A stretch of DNA of 40,505 bases from Candidatus Omnitrophota bacterium (GCA_015233115.1 JADFYJ010000008.1:1-40505); one strand, 5' to 3'. Counted from the stretch's first letter, positions 22,650 through 31,794 are shown. The notes: a model not told the origin generated them from the sequence alone. A program made the numbers and translations.

Positions 22650-22778
22650 ATGGGAATGGGATGCGGATGTGGTTCAAAAAAAGACGATAAAAATAAAGAT
22701 TATGAATGCGCCAGCTGCGGCAAGATGTCCGACACGTCTAAAACGTGTTGCGGAAAGCCGATGAAGAAAAAGAAGTAA
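22650..22778 (+). CDS. Cys-rich 42-residue zinc-ribbon-like mini-protein
   Basis: A strong ribosome binding site (AAAGGAGG) precedes ATG 22650. The 42 residues start MGMGCGCGSKKDD and contain ECASCGKMSDTSKTCCGKPMKKKK. The CxxC and CC arrangement resembles a minimal zinc ribbon with a basic tail. Paired Cys motifs with this spacing are too regular to be chance, so I consider this a real gene. It lies 33 bases after the TRL-like gene and is probably co-transcribed. Its function is unknown. Confidence 0.7.
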   Translation: MGMGCGCGSKKDDKNKDYECASCGKMSDTSKTCCGKPMKKKK

Positions 22779-22821
22779 AACCTGGCAATTTTTATTTGCC
22801 ATGACGCAGATATCAAAGTAG

Positions 22822-22844
22822 AATGGCTCCCAAAGGGAGCCATT
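22822..22844 (+). promoter_or_regulatory. Hairpin sequestering the Shine-Dalgarno of the MBOAT gene
   Basis: AATGGCTCCC (22822-22831), loop AAA, GGGAGCCATT (22835-22844) is a perfect 10-bp hairpin. Its right arm contains the only good Shine-Dalgarno (GGGAG, 22835-22839) for the ATG at 22846. Translation would require opening the stem. No run of T follows, so it is not a terminator. Confidence 0.65.
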
Positions 22845-22845
22845 C

Positions 22846-24345
22846 ATGCTTTTTAATTCATACGAATTTATATTCTTTTTCTTACCTGTGACCTTATTGG
22901 TTTTTTATACATTAGGGTCAATGGGCATGGCAAGATCTGCGATCGGCTGGCTATTTTTCGCGTCGATATTTTTTTATGGCTGGTGGAATCCGGTTTATGT
23001 CGGGCTGATCCTTTTTTCGATTTGTATCAATTATACAATCGGATATTGGTTGGGTAAATTTTTTGATCAGAAGCGGAAACGTAAAAAATTTCTTCTGGTG
23101 GCGGGTCTTGGTTTTAATTTGGGGCTTTTAGCGTATTTTAAATATACCAATTTTTTCCTGTCAAACATCAACGGTGTTTTTCACTCTCATTTCCCTAACG
23201 AACATATCATTTTACCTTTGGGTATTTCTTTTTTCACTTTTCAAAAAGTCGCATATTTGGTGGACGCGTATGAAGGCAAGGCGCGGGAGTATGATTTTTT
23301 AAATTTTTGTCTGTTTGTAACTTTTTTTCCTCAGTTGATTGCAGGTCCGATTGTGCATCATAAAGAAATGATGCCGCAGTTTAAAAAAGACCATTATTGC
23401 TTTTCTCATTCGGAATTGGCTTTGGGTTTGACCATGTTTTCGATTGGTCTGTTTAAGAAAGTGATGTTGGCAGATAATTTGGCGATATACGCTTCTCCGG
23501 TGTTTGATGCCGCAAGGGCGGGTACACCGGTTGGGAGTGCAGCTGCATGGGTGGGAGTGTTGTGTTATACGTTTCAAATTTATTTTGATTTTTCAGGGTA
23601 TTCGGATATGGCTATTGGTTTGGGCCGGATGTTCGGGATTAAATTACCATTGAATTTTAATTCCCCATATAAAGCAATCGGCATTGTGGATTTTTGGCGG
23701 CGGTGGCATATGACACTATCGCGTTTGCTCAGAGATTATCTTTATTTTCCATTGGGCGGAAACCGTTGCGGTAAGGTTAAGCGTTATGCTAATTTGATGA
23801 CGGTTATGATCATAGGCGGACTTTGGCACGGTGCTAATTGGACTTTTGTTTTATGGGGAACATGTCATGGCCTTTATTTGATCATCAATCATGCGTGGAA
23901 TAAAGCCATAGAAATATTTAAATGGAAATGGGCGGAAGAATTTATTTTTCAGTATATGGCAGGGTTAGTTACTTTTTTTGCGGTGGTATTAGCTTGGGTG
24001 CTTTTCCGGTCAGACAATATCACAACGGCCGGCCGTCTTTACCATGCCATGCTGGTTAAATGGACGCCAGGGACGACCAATCATTTGGCGTTAAACACCA
24101 GCCATATATTGAATATTGCTGGTTCTTTTCTGTTTGTTTGGTTTTTGCCCAACACGCAGGAATTGTTGCGGAAGTATGAACCAGCCATTGATTTTAAAGA
24201 GCAGGATGTAAAACCCTTGGTTAGGGGTTTAAGATGGTTAGAATGGCGTCCTACAGCAGGATGGGGTATTGTTTTTAGCATTATTTTTGTGATCAGCATT
24301 TTTAATATGGTTAAAATCAGTGAATTTTTATATTTTCAATTCTAA
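22846..24345 (+). CDS. MBOAT-family O-acyltransferase, AlgI/DltB-like
   Basis: The 499-residue polytopic protein starts MLFNSYEFIFFFLPVTLLVFY, a hallmark AlgI start. It contains QLIAGPIVHHKEMMPQF, FSGYSDMAIGLGRMFGI, LPLNFNSPYKA and DFWRRWHMTLSRLLRDYLYFPLGG. The catalytic His328 lies in GLWHGANWTFVLWG. Such proteins transfer acetyl or D-alanyl groups across the membrane to extracellular polysaccharides. No AlgJ/AlgX-type partner is adjacent, so the final acceptor is unknown. The ribosome binding site is in a hairpin. The stop codon abuts a heptamer repeat array. Confidence 0.93.
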   Translation: MLFNSYEFIFFFLPVTLLVFYTLGSMGMARSAIGWLFFASIFFYGWWNPVYVGLILFSICINYTIGYWLGKFFDQKRKRKKFLLVAGLGFNLGLLAYFKYTNFFLSNINGVFHSHFPNEHIILPLGISFFTFQKVAYLVDAYEGKAREYDFLNFCLFVTFFPQLIAGPIVHHKEMMPQFKKDHYCFSHSELALGLTMFSIGLFKKVMLADNLAIYASPVFDAARAGTPVGSAAAWVGVLCYTFQIYFDFSGYSDMAIGLGRMFGIKLPLNFNSPYKAIGIVDFWRRWHMTLSRLLRDYLYFPLGGNRCGKVKRYANLMTVMIIGGLWHGANWTFVLWGTCHGLYLIINHAWNKAIEIFKWKWAEEFIFQYMAGLVTFFAVVLAWVLFRSDNITTAGRLYHAMLVKWTPGTTNHLALNTSHILNIAGSFLFVWFLPNTQELLRKYEPAIDFKEQDVKPLVRGLRWLEWRPTAGWGIVFSIIFVISIFNMVKISEFLYFQF

Positions 24346-24346
24346 C

Positions 24347-24388
24347 AACAACCATCAACCAACAACCACCAACCAACAACCATCAACC
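24347..24388 (+). repeat. Tandem AACCANC heptamer array between two genes
   Basis: Three 14-base units (AACAACCATCAACC, AACAACCACCAACC, AACAACCATCAACC) fill the whole gap between the MBOAT stop and ATG 24392. Read as heptamers, the units are AACCATC, AACCAAC and AACCACC. Related heptamers occur at 30412-30435 (reverse strand) and 38057-38084. No Shine-Dalgarno is present in the gap. Confidence 0.85.
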
Positions 24389-24391
24389 AAA

Positions 24392-25336
24392 ATGTCCAAT
24401 ATTTTATACATGGCCCCGATTCAAGGCGCGACCAATTACATTTACCGGAATACGTATTCAAAGTTTTTTTCAGGCTACGACGTGGCTGTGACGCCATTTT
24501 TGGCCAGCTCACCGGGAAAAATGGTGAAACGTGACCGGTTAAAGGATATTTGGCCTAAGAATAATGAATTCAAGGGTAAGCTAATTCCTCAAATCTTAAG
24601 TAAAAATCCAGCAGATTTTACCGCGCTGGCTTTAGCAATGTTTGATATGGGGTATGATACTGTGAATTGGAATTTAGGCTGCCCCCTTCCTAAAGTAAGC
24701 AACAAAACTCGCGGGTCTGGTTTGCTGTTAAATCCAGATTTGGTTATATCTTTTTTGGATGAAGTGCTGGCACATATCCCGAATAAGTTGTCCATCAAAG
24801 TCCGTCTGGGAAAAAATAGCCCTGCGGAACTATTCCTGCTTCTACCGCGATTAAACGCGTTTCCTTTAAGCGAAATCATCATTCATCCCCGTACCGCTTT
24901 GCAAATGTATAAAGGGGACGTGGATCTTAACGCGTTTGAGCAGTGTTTGTCATTAACAAGGCATACGGTGGTTTATAGTGGCGATATTCATTCTTTGGAA
25001 AATTATAATGAACTGGCCCGCCGGTTTCCCTCAGTTCATGGTTGGATGATCGGGCGGGGAGGGATCGTCAATCCTTTTCTACCTGAGGAAATTATTGGAA
25101 TCCCGTCTTTGGGTAAAAAAGAGAGTATCAACCGGTTTAAAGAGTTTCACAAAAATTTGGTAGAAGTTTATCAGGAAAATTATAGCGGTCCGGCTCATGT
25201 TATGGATAAAATGAAAGAACTTTGGTTTTATTGGTCGCAGGGATTTGAAGGCGCTCAAAAGTTTTATCAAAAAGTCAGCCGGATCAAGCATGTAGAACAA
25301 TATATGGATGAAGTTAACGCGTTTTTAGATTTGTAG
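24392..25336 (+). CDS. tRNA-dihydrouridine synthase
   Basis: ATG 24392 is the first codon after the heptamer array; an upstream in-frame start at 24320 would encode the array itself and is rejected. The 314-residue flavoprotein has the TIM-barrel Dus motifs: MAPIQGATN at the start, WNLGCPLPKVSNKTRGSGLL with the catalytic Cys and Lys, KVRLG, IIHPRTALQMYKG, and IGRGGIVNPFL for FMN phosphate binding. It reduces uridines in the tRNA D-loop. The class is uncertain; DusC-like or a separate bacterial branch are options. The absence of a visible ribosome binding site is odd. Confidence 0.9.
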   Translation: MSNILYMAPIQGATNYIYRNTYSKFFSGYDVAVTPFLASSPGKMVKRDRLKDIWPKNNEFKGKLIPQILSKNPADFTALALAMFDMGYDTVNWNLGCPLPKVSNKTRGSGLLLNPDLVISFLDEVLAHIPNKLSIKVRLGKNSPAELFLLLPRLNAFPLSEIIIHPRTALQMYKGDVDLNAFEQCLSLTRHTVVYSGDIHSLENYNELARRFPSVHGWMIGRGGIVNPFLPEEIIGIPSLGKKESINRFKEFHKNLVEVYQENYSGPAHVMDKMKELWFYWSQGFEGAQKFYQKVSRIKHVEQYMDEVNAFLDL

Positions 25337-25377
25337 TTTTTTTATGATATAATATTTAACATTAGATAATTACTGAT

Positions 25378-27642
25378 ATGCTTATAAAAAAATTTTTTAA
25401 ATTTTACCTGCCCTGGATGTTGGCCCTCAGCTTGCTTGTGAGCTTTGCGGGTGTCATAAATACTTTCGCGGATCAACCCAACACTAAACACGTCTTTATT
25501 CTCAATTCCTACCACCAAGGTTATGCCTGGTCCGATTCGATTATGCAAGGGGTTGAAAATGTTTTTAAACGGGCTGATTTTGATATTGAACAATATGTCC
25601 GCTACATGGATATGAAGCGGTTCTCGTATAGTAAGGAATATTTTGCAAAATTAAAAGAGTCTTACCGTGCTGATTTTAAAAATATTCATCTGGATGCGAT
25701 TTTAGCCGCAGATAATGACGCTCTGGATTTTTTACGAACATACCGGGATGAACTGTTTCCTGGAGTTCCGGTTATTTTTTGCGGTATCAATGATTATACG
25801 GCGGCGATGTTGGATGGCCGCAGCGATATCTCTGGAGTGGTCGAAGATACGGAATATATTGATACCATTAAGTTGGCTTTATCCCTGCGGCCATACGCGA
25901 AAAATGTTTTTGTAGTCGTGGATAATAGTACCACTGGACGGGCACACCGGTCTGCTGTAGAAAAAATTCAAAGTACTTTCTCGCCAGAAATTCATTTTGA
26001 ATACTTATCATTAGGTGATTATACCCTCGAGGAAATGGGTCAAAAATTGTCTGAATTAAAAAATGACAGTGTGGTGCTGATGCTCCAGCAATTTTTAGAT
26101 AAAAACAATGTTTTCTATTCTATTAAAAAAAGCACTTCGTTTTTAACACAAAAGTCGGCTGTGCCGTGTTTTGTGGTGACTGAATCACGCATGGGTTTTG
26201 GTCCGCTAGGCGGTAAAGTGATTAGCGGTTTTCATCAAGGGGTCGCGTCCGCGGAGATGGTTTTAAAGCTTATGCAAGGGGAAGATGTTTCAGAGATTCC
26301 AGTCATGATCCATGGTTCCAATAAATATATGTTTGACTATAATGCGATGAAACGTTATAACGTCTTATCGTCTCAACTCCCGCCGGGAAGCATTATTATC
26401 AGCCAGCCAGTATCGGTATGGGAACGATTCAAAATCCAGATTATTACAGCCGCACTCATATTTATTCTCATGTTTATAAATCTTATTGTTATGGCATTAG
26501 AGATTCTGCGCCGGAAACGTTTGGAAAAGGTCTTGATTAAACGGGAAAACGAACAGCATCAATTTATCGCGAAATCTCCGATATCCATAGCGATTATGAC
26601 CTCAGCAGGAAAGGTTGAATTTGTCAATGATTGTTGCGTGAAAACTTTTGGTTATACGATTGAGGATATCTCTACTGTGGATGAATGGTATTTACGCGCG
26701 TATCCGGATGAGCGTTACCGGCAGGAAGTTATGACAAAGTGGAAAAGCTTTGTGGAAGTCGCGCTGAAAGAAGGACGGGATATTCCCCGGCACGAGTATC
26801 GCGTGACAGGTAAAGATGGCGTTATGCGGGAGGTAAAAATTTTTGGAGCAAAAATTGGGGAAAAATTTTTAATTTTTTTAGAAGATGTGTCCCTACGCAA
26901 ACAAACGGAAGATCAACTGCGTAAAACTTTAGATGAATTGAGGAAGTCGAATAAAGATTTAGAACAATTTGCGTATGTGGCGTCGCATGATTTGCAAGAG
27001 CCGATCCGTACAGTTTCAGCGTATGCTCAATTGCTTAAGGACGCGTATCAAGGCCGCCCGCAGGATGTCATTAATAAATACATTAGTTTTATTTCAGATG
27101 GGGCGCGGCGTTCTCATCAGATGATTACGGATTTATTGACGTTATCGCGGGTGGGACTGGGGACTGAAACGTTTGGATTTTTTGATTTTTCCATCGTGCT
27201 AGAACGGGTTAAAGACGAACTTAAAGGCGTAATTCAGGGAAAAGAAGTCCAAATTACGGCAGACACCTTACCTGTGGTTTATGGAGACTTGGCACAATTG
27301 ACTCAGGTGTTACAAAATTTGATTGATAATGGTATTAAATTTAATAAACAAAAACCGCCGGTTATGCATATTTCAGCGAAAGGCAATTCGGTGGAATGGG
27401 TTTTTGCTGTGACAGACAATGGGATCGGGATTGCCCCGGAATATTTTTCAAAAATTTTTGATTTGTTTCAAAAAATACATACGGCCAAAGAATACCCAGG
27501 TTCCGGCGTGGGTTTGACTATTGTCAAAAAAATTATCGAACACCATAATGGCCGAGTTTGGATTGAGTCAGTTTTTGGTCAAGGATCCACATTTTTCTTT
27601 ACGCTGCCGCGCAACCGCGATAATAATACGGCACTCATTTAA
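25378..27642 (+). CDS. Membrane histidine kinase with ABC-type periplasmic sensor domain
   Basis: The 754-residue protein has an N-terminal membrane segment (about 12-31). A periplasmic domain (about 38-330) resembles ABC transporter substrate-binding proteins of the PF04392 type (HVFILNSYHQGYAWSDSIM, VPVIFCGINDY). A second membrane segment lies at about 352-377. A PAS domain (about 395-510) follows, then HisKA with His537 (YVASHDLQEPIRTV), then HATPase_c (NLIDNGIKFNK, DNGIGIAPEYF, GSGVGLTIVKKI). It probably senses a small ligand outside the cytoplasmic membrane. No response regulator is adjacent. The ribosome binding site is weak. Confidence 0.9.
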   Translation: MLIKKFFKFYLPWMLALSLLVSFAGVINTFADQPNTKHVFILNSYHQGYAWSDSIMQGVENVFKRADFDIEQYVRYMDMKRFSYSKEYFAKLKESYRADFKNIHLDAILAADNDALDFLRTYRDELFPGVPVIFCGINDYTAAMLDGRSDISGVVEDTEYIDTIKLALSLRPYAKNVFVVVDNSTTGRAHRSAVEKIQSTFSPEIHFEYLSLGDYTLEEMGQKLSELKNDSVVLMLQQFLDKNNVFYSIKKSTSFLTQKSAVPCFVVTESRMGFGPLGGKVISGFHQGVASAEMVLKLMQGEDVSEIPVMIHGSNKYMFDYNAMKRYNVLSSQLPPGSIIISQPVSVWERFKIQIITAALIFILMFINLIVMALEILRRKRLEKVLIKRENEQHQFIAKSPISIAIMTSAGKVEFVNDCCVKTFGYTIEDISTVDEWYLRAYPDERYRQEVMTKWKSFVEVALKEGRDIPRHEYRVTGKDGVMREVKIFGAKIGEKFLIFLEDVSLRKQTEDQLRKTLDELRKSNKDLEQFAYVASHDLQEPIRTVSAYAQLLKDAYQGRPQDVINKYISFISDGARRSHQMITDLLTLSRVGLGTETFGFFDFSIVLERVKDELKGVIQGKEVQITADTLPVVYGDLAQLTQVLQNLIDNGIKFNKQKPPVMHISAKGNSVEWVFAVTDNGIGIAPEYFSKIFDLFQKIHTAKEYPGSGVGLTIVKKIIEHHNGRVWIESVFGQGSTFFFTLPRNRDNNTALI

Positions 27643-27779
27643 CCCGCATTTTGCAGTATAAGTGGAAATGCGGCTTGAACCCCAGTCTTTTCTCGAATAT
27701 ACATTATTGAAGACTGTTTTGTTTGCCACGCACTTTTTCATGTGAACATATTCGTCGAGAAGCTAAGTTTATTGCAAAA
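27643..27779. other. Structured gap between convergent genes
   Basis: Several inverted pairs overlap in this 137-base gap. CCGCATTT pairs with AAATGCGG (about 27644-27673). CAGTCTT (27683-27689) pairs with AAGACTG (27710-27716). TCTCGAATAT (27691-27700) pairs imperfectly with ATATTCGTCGAGA (27748-27760). ATTTTGCA pairs with TGCAAAAT (ending 27780). No open frame is supported. It may be a compound bidirectional terminator or a structured RNA. Confidence 0.4.
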
Positions 27780-30278
27780 TCAGGGTTTAAATAACGGCAC
27801 ACCCGCCGCTGGTCTTATTTCTAAAATAACTGGCACCAAACCTTCAATTTTAATGCTATCCAAATTCTGCTGACTCATCGGCAGCGGCACACCATTCCCG
27901 TCGCGTTTGATTTGCAAATTCAGATTAGACCTGGCCATATCAATACCACCGTATGGAGTTTTTGTTAACGCGGCATTGTCGGTTGGTTGGACTGTGGGAC
28001 GGCTAGCTTGAGAATTTTGCAATATCTTCCCTAACTGGCGTAAAATATTGTTTCCTTCTTTTATTGCCCAGGTCGTATATTCTGAGTAGTCTTCGTCGGG
28101 GGTTACAGCTATAGCTACATGACCATCAGATAACAGGTGCAACGTTCCAATGAGCTCTTGAAGTAATTTGGTGATTTGGGGATCATTAAAATCAACTGGA
28201 CCTTGGGCGGTAAAACCTTTTTGATCTCCCTCATCCGGCACAGTGATTGTTACATAATTTATATTAGATTTAGTTTCTATGTTGATTGAATAACCAGGAC
28301 CGAATGGTTCATAAATACCAAGCAGCATTGCCCGATCAAGTTCTTTAAGGGTTACCACAGGAGTGGGTTGGTTATTCGGACGCGCGTCAGTAGGTCTAAT
28401 TTTAAAAAATTCATTTGAATTCACATATAATGTCAAAAAGGCTCCGTGTAACATTAATGTTTGGGTTGTTTTAGTCAGATATGACCTAAACATATTTGTG
28501 AAACGCTGAAAAGGGGTTGGTGTAACGTTTATAATGTCATCCGGATTACCTACTAAAGCTATAAACTGACGAGTAAAATTGTATCGGGCAAGATGATCGT
28601 TTCTAAATCGTTCGGTTGTGTCATCGGCCCATTGGCAAATAATTTCGACGATTTTATTAATTCTTTTATTAGTTCCCGTGATTGGCTTGCTTGTCAATAA
28701 AACACTAAATTTATCTCCAATCGTAAATTTTTTAGCCATTTCATAAAATTCTTTCAATGCTTTAAATTTTTCTTGGTCAATTTTTAAATCATCCAATTCT
28801 GCCCATAACCCTCTTGTGTATTGCCCTTCATTAAGTTTTTTTTCCGTGTTTTCCAGCCAAAAATTTAGAATGATGGGGTCGGGAGTTAATTTATTTTTAG
28901 CAGAGTTTATCATGGCTGAATCAGATATATTGATGGGTAACTCAAGCCCTGGTTCATTTTTAAAATCTACTTTGATTGGGATAGCATTGGAGGAGATTTC
29001 TAGACCGGGTAAGCTATTTGCATAACCAATCAAAGTAAGGGGGCGGCCATAGCGGCTCTGCGATTCTTGCGGGATTTGTTCATCTGAAAAGACTGCGCTT
29101 GAAACGGGCAGTTTTTTTGTAGGGCCGGGCAGATTAATAAAATTTCCTGTAGCGTGATCCAGCATGGCGCCATCACCTTGTACAACGTGCTCTTCAGTGG
29201 CAGGATTATTTTTTTGTCTTTCAAAACCAGTGCCTGCAGAATATCCATGGGTTGCTCCTTGAGATGCTAACCGGGCATAGCTCTCTGTCCCACCGGAAAA
29301 ATATTTGCGCGGGATAATTTGCTGATTTTGCGGGTCGTATTCTTCCTTAATCATGTTAAATACGCCTTTTTTGAAAGACTCGACGTATTGATTATAAATT
29401 TCCTGATTTTTTTTAGGATCCTGGTCAACGCCTTTGACTTTGCCTTGATTCGCGTAAACTTTTCCTAAAATAGATTCTTTCAACGCGATTTTATACCAGG
29501 TTGCCAAAAGCATGCCGCTGTAAACCTGACGCAGAGGAGCAAAGTTTTTGCCTTCATTGACTTCTTTTTCAATGGCAGGAAGCAATATTTTTTTTATTAA
29601 AGAAGATAGAGGAGAGACGGGAGAGGATAGATGATTTTCTTTTTCAGCAAAATAATCCTCTTCTAGTATAACCTTTAAATGGTTTTCAACGACGTACACT
29701 GTGTCGCCTTTTTCATAGAGCACAGCTTTGTCCGGAGTGATCCAGATTTTGTTGAAAATATCTGTGGGAATATCAGAAGTCTTAAATTGTTTAGACGCCT
29801 GATCATAAACTTTGGACCAGAATTGTTTTCCTAATTCACCATCCGGATTCACTAAAGTCGCGGAAATTTGTTTTAATAAATAATCTTGCGCTAAAAGGTC
29901 GCGGCCCATTTCCGTTTTACCGAAGGAGTCAGGGATGATACGGTTTTTTTCATAAGGAGAGAGGTTGACCCACTGGTCCGTATCCGGCACAGCTAAGGCG
30001 GCTAAGAAATATTTGATGAGTTTAGCATACTCCATTTGTTTTTGATCAGGGGAGAGCTCTTCATCTCCGCGATGGATAATAAAATCGAATTTAAATGGAT
30101 TATTGGGGTCAATAACCATGCCTTTCAAATGAGCGGGCGCGAATACCGGGCTTAAGACTACCGGTGTGCCTGGCATGGGCATGAGTCCGACTGCTGTTAA
30201 GGGTTGCGCAAAACTTGGCGGAATTACCATGCTGAAAGCAAAGGTAACCAACACGATCAATGAAATAATTTTTTTCAC
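27780..30278 (-). CDS. Large exported protein of an Omnitrophota-type family
   Basis: The 832-residue protein has a signal peptide (cleavage near FAQP). A conserved block at about 30-330 begins MPMPGTPVVLSP, AHLKGMVIDPNNPFKFDFII and HRGDEELSPDQ. It continues with GRDLLAQDYLLKQISA, PDGELGKQFW, KIWITPDKA and ENHLKVILEEDYF. I associate this block with many large exported Omnitrophota proteins. A low-complexity linker (about 330-400) follows, then a helical/alpha-beta region. The C-terminal tail is PYGGIDMARSNLNLQIKRDG, then GVPLPMSQQNLDSIKIEGLV and PVILEI. That tail also seems a recurring Omnitrophota signature, perhaps a sorting or secretion signal. Function is unknown. Confidence 0.8.
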   Translation of the reverse strand: MKKIISLIVLVTFAFSMVIPPSFAQPLTAVGLMPMPGTPVVLSPVFAPAHLKGMVIDPNNPFKFDFIIHRGDEELSPDQKQMEYAKLIKYFLAALAVPDTDQWVNLSPYEKNRIIPDSFGKTEMGRDLLAQDYLLKQISATLVNPDGELGKQFWSKVYDQASKQFKTSDIPTDIFNKIWITPDKAVLYEKGDTVYVVENHLKVILEEDYFAEKENHLSSPVSPLSSLIKKILLPAIEKEVNEGKNFAPLRQVYSGMLLATWYKIALKESILGKVYANQGKVKGVDQDPKKNQEIYNQYVESFKKGVFNMIKEEYDPQNQQIIPRKYFSGGTESYARLASQGATHGYSAGTGFERQKNNPATEEHVVQGDGAMLDHATGNFINLPGPTKKLPVSSAVFSDEQIPQESQSRYGRPLTLIGYANSLPGLEISSNAIPIKVDFKNEPGLELPINISDSAMINSAKNKLTPDPIILNFWLENTEKKLNEGQYTRGLWAELDDLKIDQEKFKALKEFYEMAKKFTIGDKFSVLLTSKPITGTNKRINKIVEIICQWADDTTERFRNDHLARYNFTRQFIALVGNPDDIINVTPTPFQRFTNMFRSYLTKTTQTLMLHGAFLTLYVNSNEFFKIRPTDARPNNQPTPVVTLKELDRAMLLGIYEPFGPGYSINIETKSNINYVTITVPDEGDQKGFTAQGPVDFNDPQITKLLQELIGTLHLLSDGHVAIAVTPDEDYSEYTTWAIKEGNNILRQLGKILQNSQASRPTVQPTDNAALTKTPYGGIDMARSNLNLQIKRDGNGVPLPMSQQNLDSIKIEGLVPVILEIRPAAGVPLFKP

Positions 30279-30411
30279 AATAATGCTCCTTGTTATTTAA
30301 TAAGTATATATTATATAGAAGCTAAAAAACAAGGAGGGGTTCTGCTATTTATATTTTCTATTGTGTCATGGTTTTTTTTGTGTTATAAAAGACCGCATTA
30401 AAATTGATATA

Positions 30412-30435
30412 GTTGGTTGATGGTTGATAGTTTTT
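30412..30435 (+). repeat. Short AACCANC heptamer array (reverse strand) before the NRAMP gene
   Basis: GTTGGTTGATGGTTGATAG is the reverse complement of the AACCATC/AACCAAC units at 24347. It ends about 31 bases before the next start codon. Confidence 0.7.
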
Positions 30436-30466
30436 AATTTTATCCCCCTATTAAGGCTAATTTTTT

Positions 30467-31738
30467 ATGAATGTTTGGGCGAATCTATTTTATAATTATC
30501 GGCGCTGGTGGAAGGCTCTTAAGCTGTATTTAATATTAGCTGGCCCGGGAATTATTGTCATGATCGCGGATAATGACGCGGGCGGGATCACGACTTACGC
30601 GGCGACTGGCGCGAAATATGGTTATCATTTGTTATGGTTTTTGTTATTGTTAGGGCCAATTGCGTATTTTGTTCAGGAAATGACTGTACGGTTAGGCGCT
30701 GTTACTAAACGCGGTCACGCGGAAGCGATTTTTCACGCTTTTGGTTCTTTTTGGGGTTGGTTTTCTTTGTTAGACCTGATTTTGACGGATTGGCTGACTT
30801 TGGTCACAGAGTTTATTGGAATGACGGCAGCCATGAATATTTTTCATATCCCTTCTTATATTACGGTGATCGTGGTGTGTATTTTGATGGGTGCCATGAT
30901 TCTGCAGGGCAGGTATTGGACGTGGGAAAAAATTGTTATTATTTTTTGCGCGGTGAATTTGGTGTATATTCCGTGCGCTTTTATGGTCCATCCGAGCGTT
31001 TCGGACGTATTGAGTAATAGCTTTATTCCTCATCTTCCTCCGGGCGGATTCAACAATGAAATTTTCTTTATTTTAATGGCGAATATTGGTACGACCATCG
31101 CGCCGTGGATGTTATTTTTTCAACAGAGCGCTGTAGTTGATAAAGGCATGCAGGTCAAAGATATTCCTTGGGGGAGACTCGATACTGCTTTGGGCTCTAT
31201 GTTCACGGTTTTTGTCGCCATGTTTTGCATCATTGTCACTGGAACAGTTTTGTTCGGAACCAATGTGGAAAGCGCGGCGCAGGCAGCGATTAAGTTAATG
31301 GACATTAACAAATATGTTGGGACATTATTGGCCATTGGGTTGTTTGATGCCGGGCTTTTAGGCGCGGTGTGTATTTCCTTAGCCAGTTCCTGGGCGTTTG
31401 GAGAGGTTTTTGGCTGGGCACATTCATTGAATAAAAAAGTTAAAGAAGCGCCCTGGTTTTACGCGTTTTATTTTTTATTATTGATCAGCGCGGGGGCAGT
31501 AGTTTTGATTCCAGGGGCGCCTTTAGTTTTGATTACTCTGTTCGTGCAGGTCATTGCGGTCACGTTGCTTCCTGCCGCGTTAGTCTTTTTGATATTGCTC
31601 TTGAATAATGAAGAAGCTATGGGAAAATATAAAAATACGTTGATGCAAAATATCATCAATATTACCATTGTGGCAGGGATCATAATTTTGTCGACCATGT
31701 ATGGCATCAGCGCGCTGTTCCCGAACATGTTTAAATAA
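30467..31738 (+). CDS. NRAMP-family divalent metal transporter with altered metal site, probably Mg2+
   Basis: The 423-residue protein has about 11 helices of the LeuT-type NRAMP fold, starting GPGIIVMIADNDAGG. The usual TM1 motif DPGN is D37-A-G-G40, so the metal-binding Asp is kept and the Asn is lost. In TM6 the usual (V)MPH is I211-A212-P213-W214, so the Met that favours transition metals is missing. As I recall, loss of that Met marks NRAMP-related magnesium transporters. The next genes are a 63-residue membrane protein and a soluble MgtE_N/CBS protein, which supports Mg2+ as substrate. Preferred substrate is inference. Confidence 0.88.
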   Translation: MNVWANLFYNYRRWWKALKLYLILAGPGIIVMIADNDAGGITTYAATGAKYGYHLLWFLLLLGPIAYFVQEMTVRLGAVTKRGHAEAIFHAFGSFWGWFSLLDLILTDWLTLVTEFIGMTAAMNIFHIPSYITVIVVCILMGAMILQGRYWTWEKIVIIFCAVNLVYIPCAFMVHPSVSDVLSNSFIPHLPPGGFNNEIFFILMANIGTTIAPWMLFFQQSAVVDKGMQVKDIPWGRLDTALGSMFTVFVAMFCIIVTGTVLFGTNVESAAQAAIKLMDINKYVGTLLAIGLFDAGLLGAVCISLASSWAFGEVFGWAHSLNKKVKEAPWFYAFYFLLLISAGAVVLIPGAPLVLITLFVQVIAVTLLPAALVFLILLLNNEEAMGKYKNTLMQNIINITIVAGIIILSTMYGISALFPNMFK

Positions 31739-31746
31739 CCGATGGA

Positions 31747-31784
31747 CCACCGCGTCGGTGGACCAAAGTCCACCGACGCGGAGG
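31747..31784 (+). promoter_or_regulatory. Long hairpin containing the Shine-Dalgarno of the 63-aa membrane protein
   Basis: A 17-bp stem with one A-A mismatch pairs 31747-31763 with 31768-31784 around a CAAA loop. GGAGG (31780-31784), the Shine-Dalgarno for ATG 31795, forms the base of the right arm. The core CCGCGTCGGTGGAC is GC-rich and very stable. No T run follows, so it is not a typical terminator. Confidence 0.7.
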
Positions 31785-31794
31785 AGAAAATCAT

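Noticed and set aside
24347..24391. Short direct repeats that might be read as a CRISPR array
   Set aside because: Units are only 7-14 bases with no spacers between them and no cas genes in the window; they are a tandem array.
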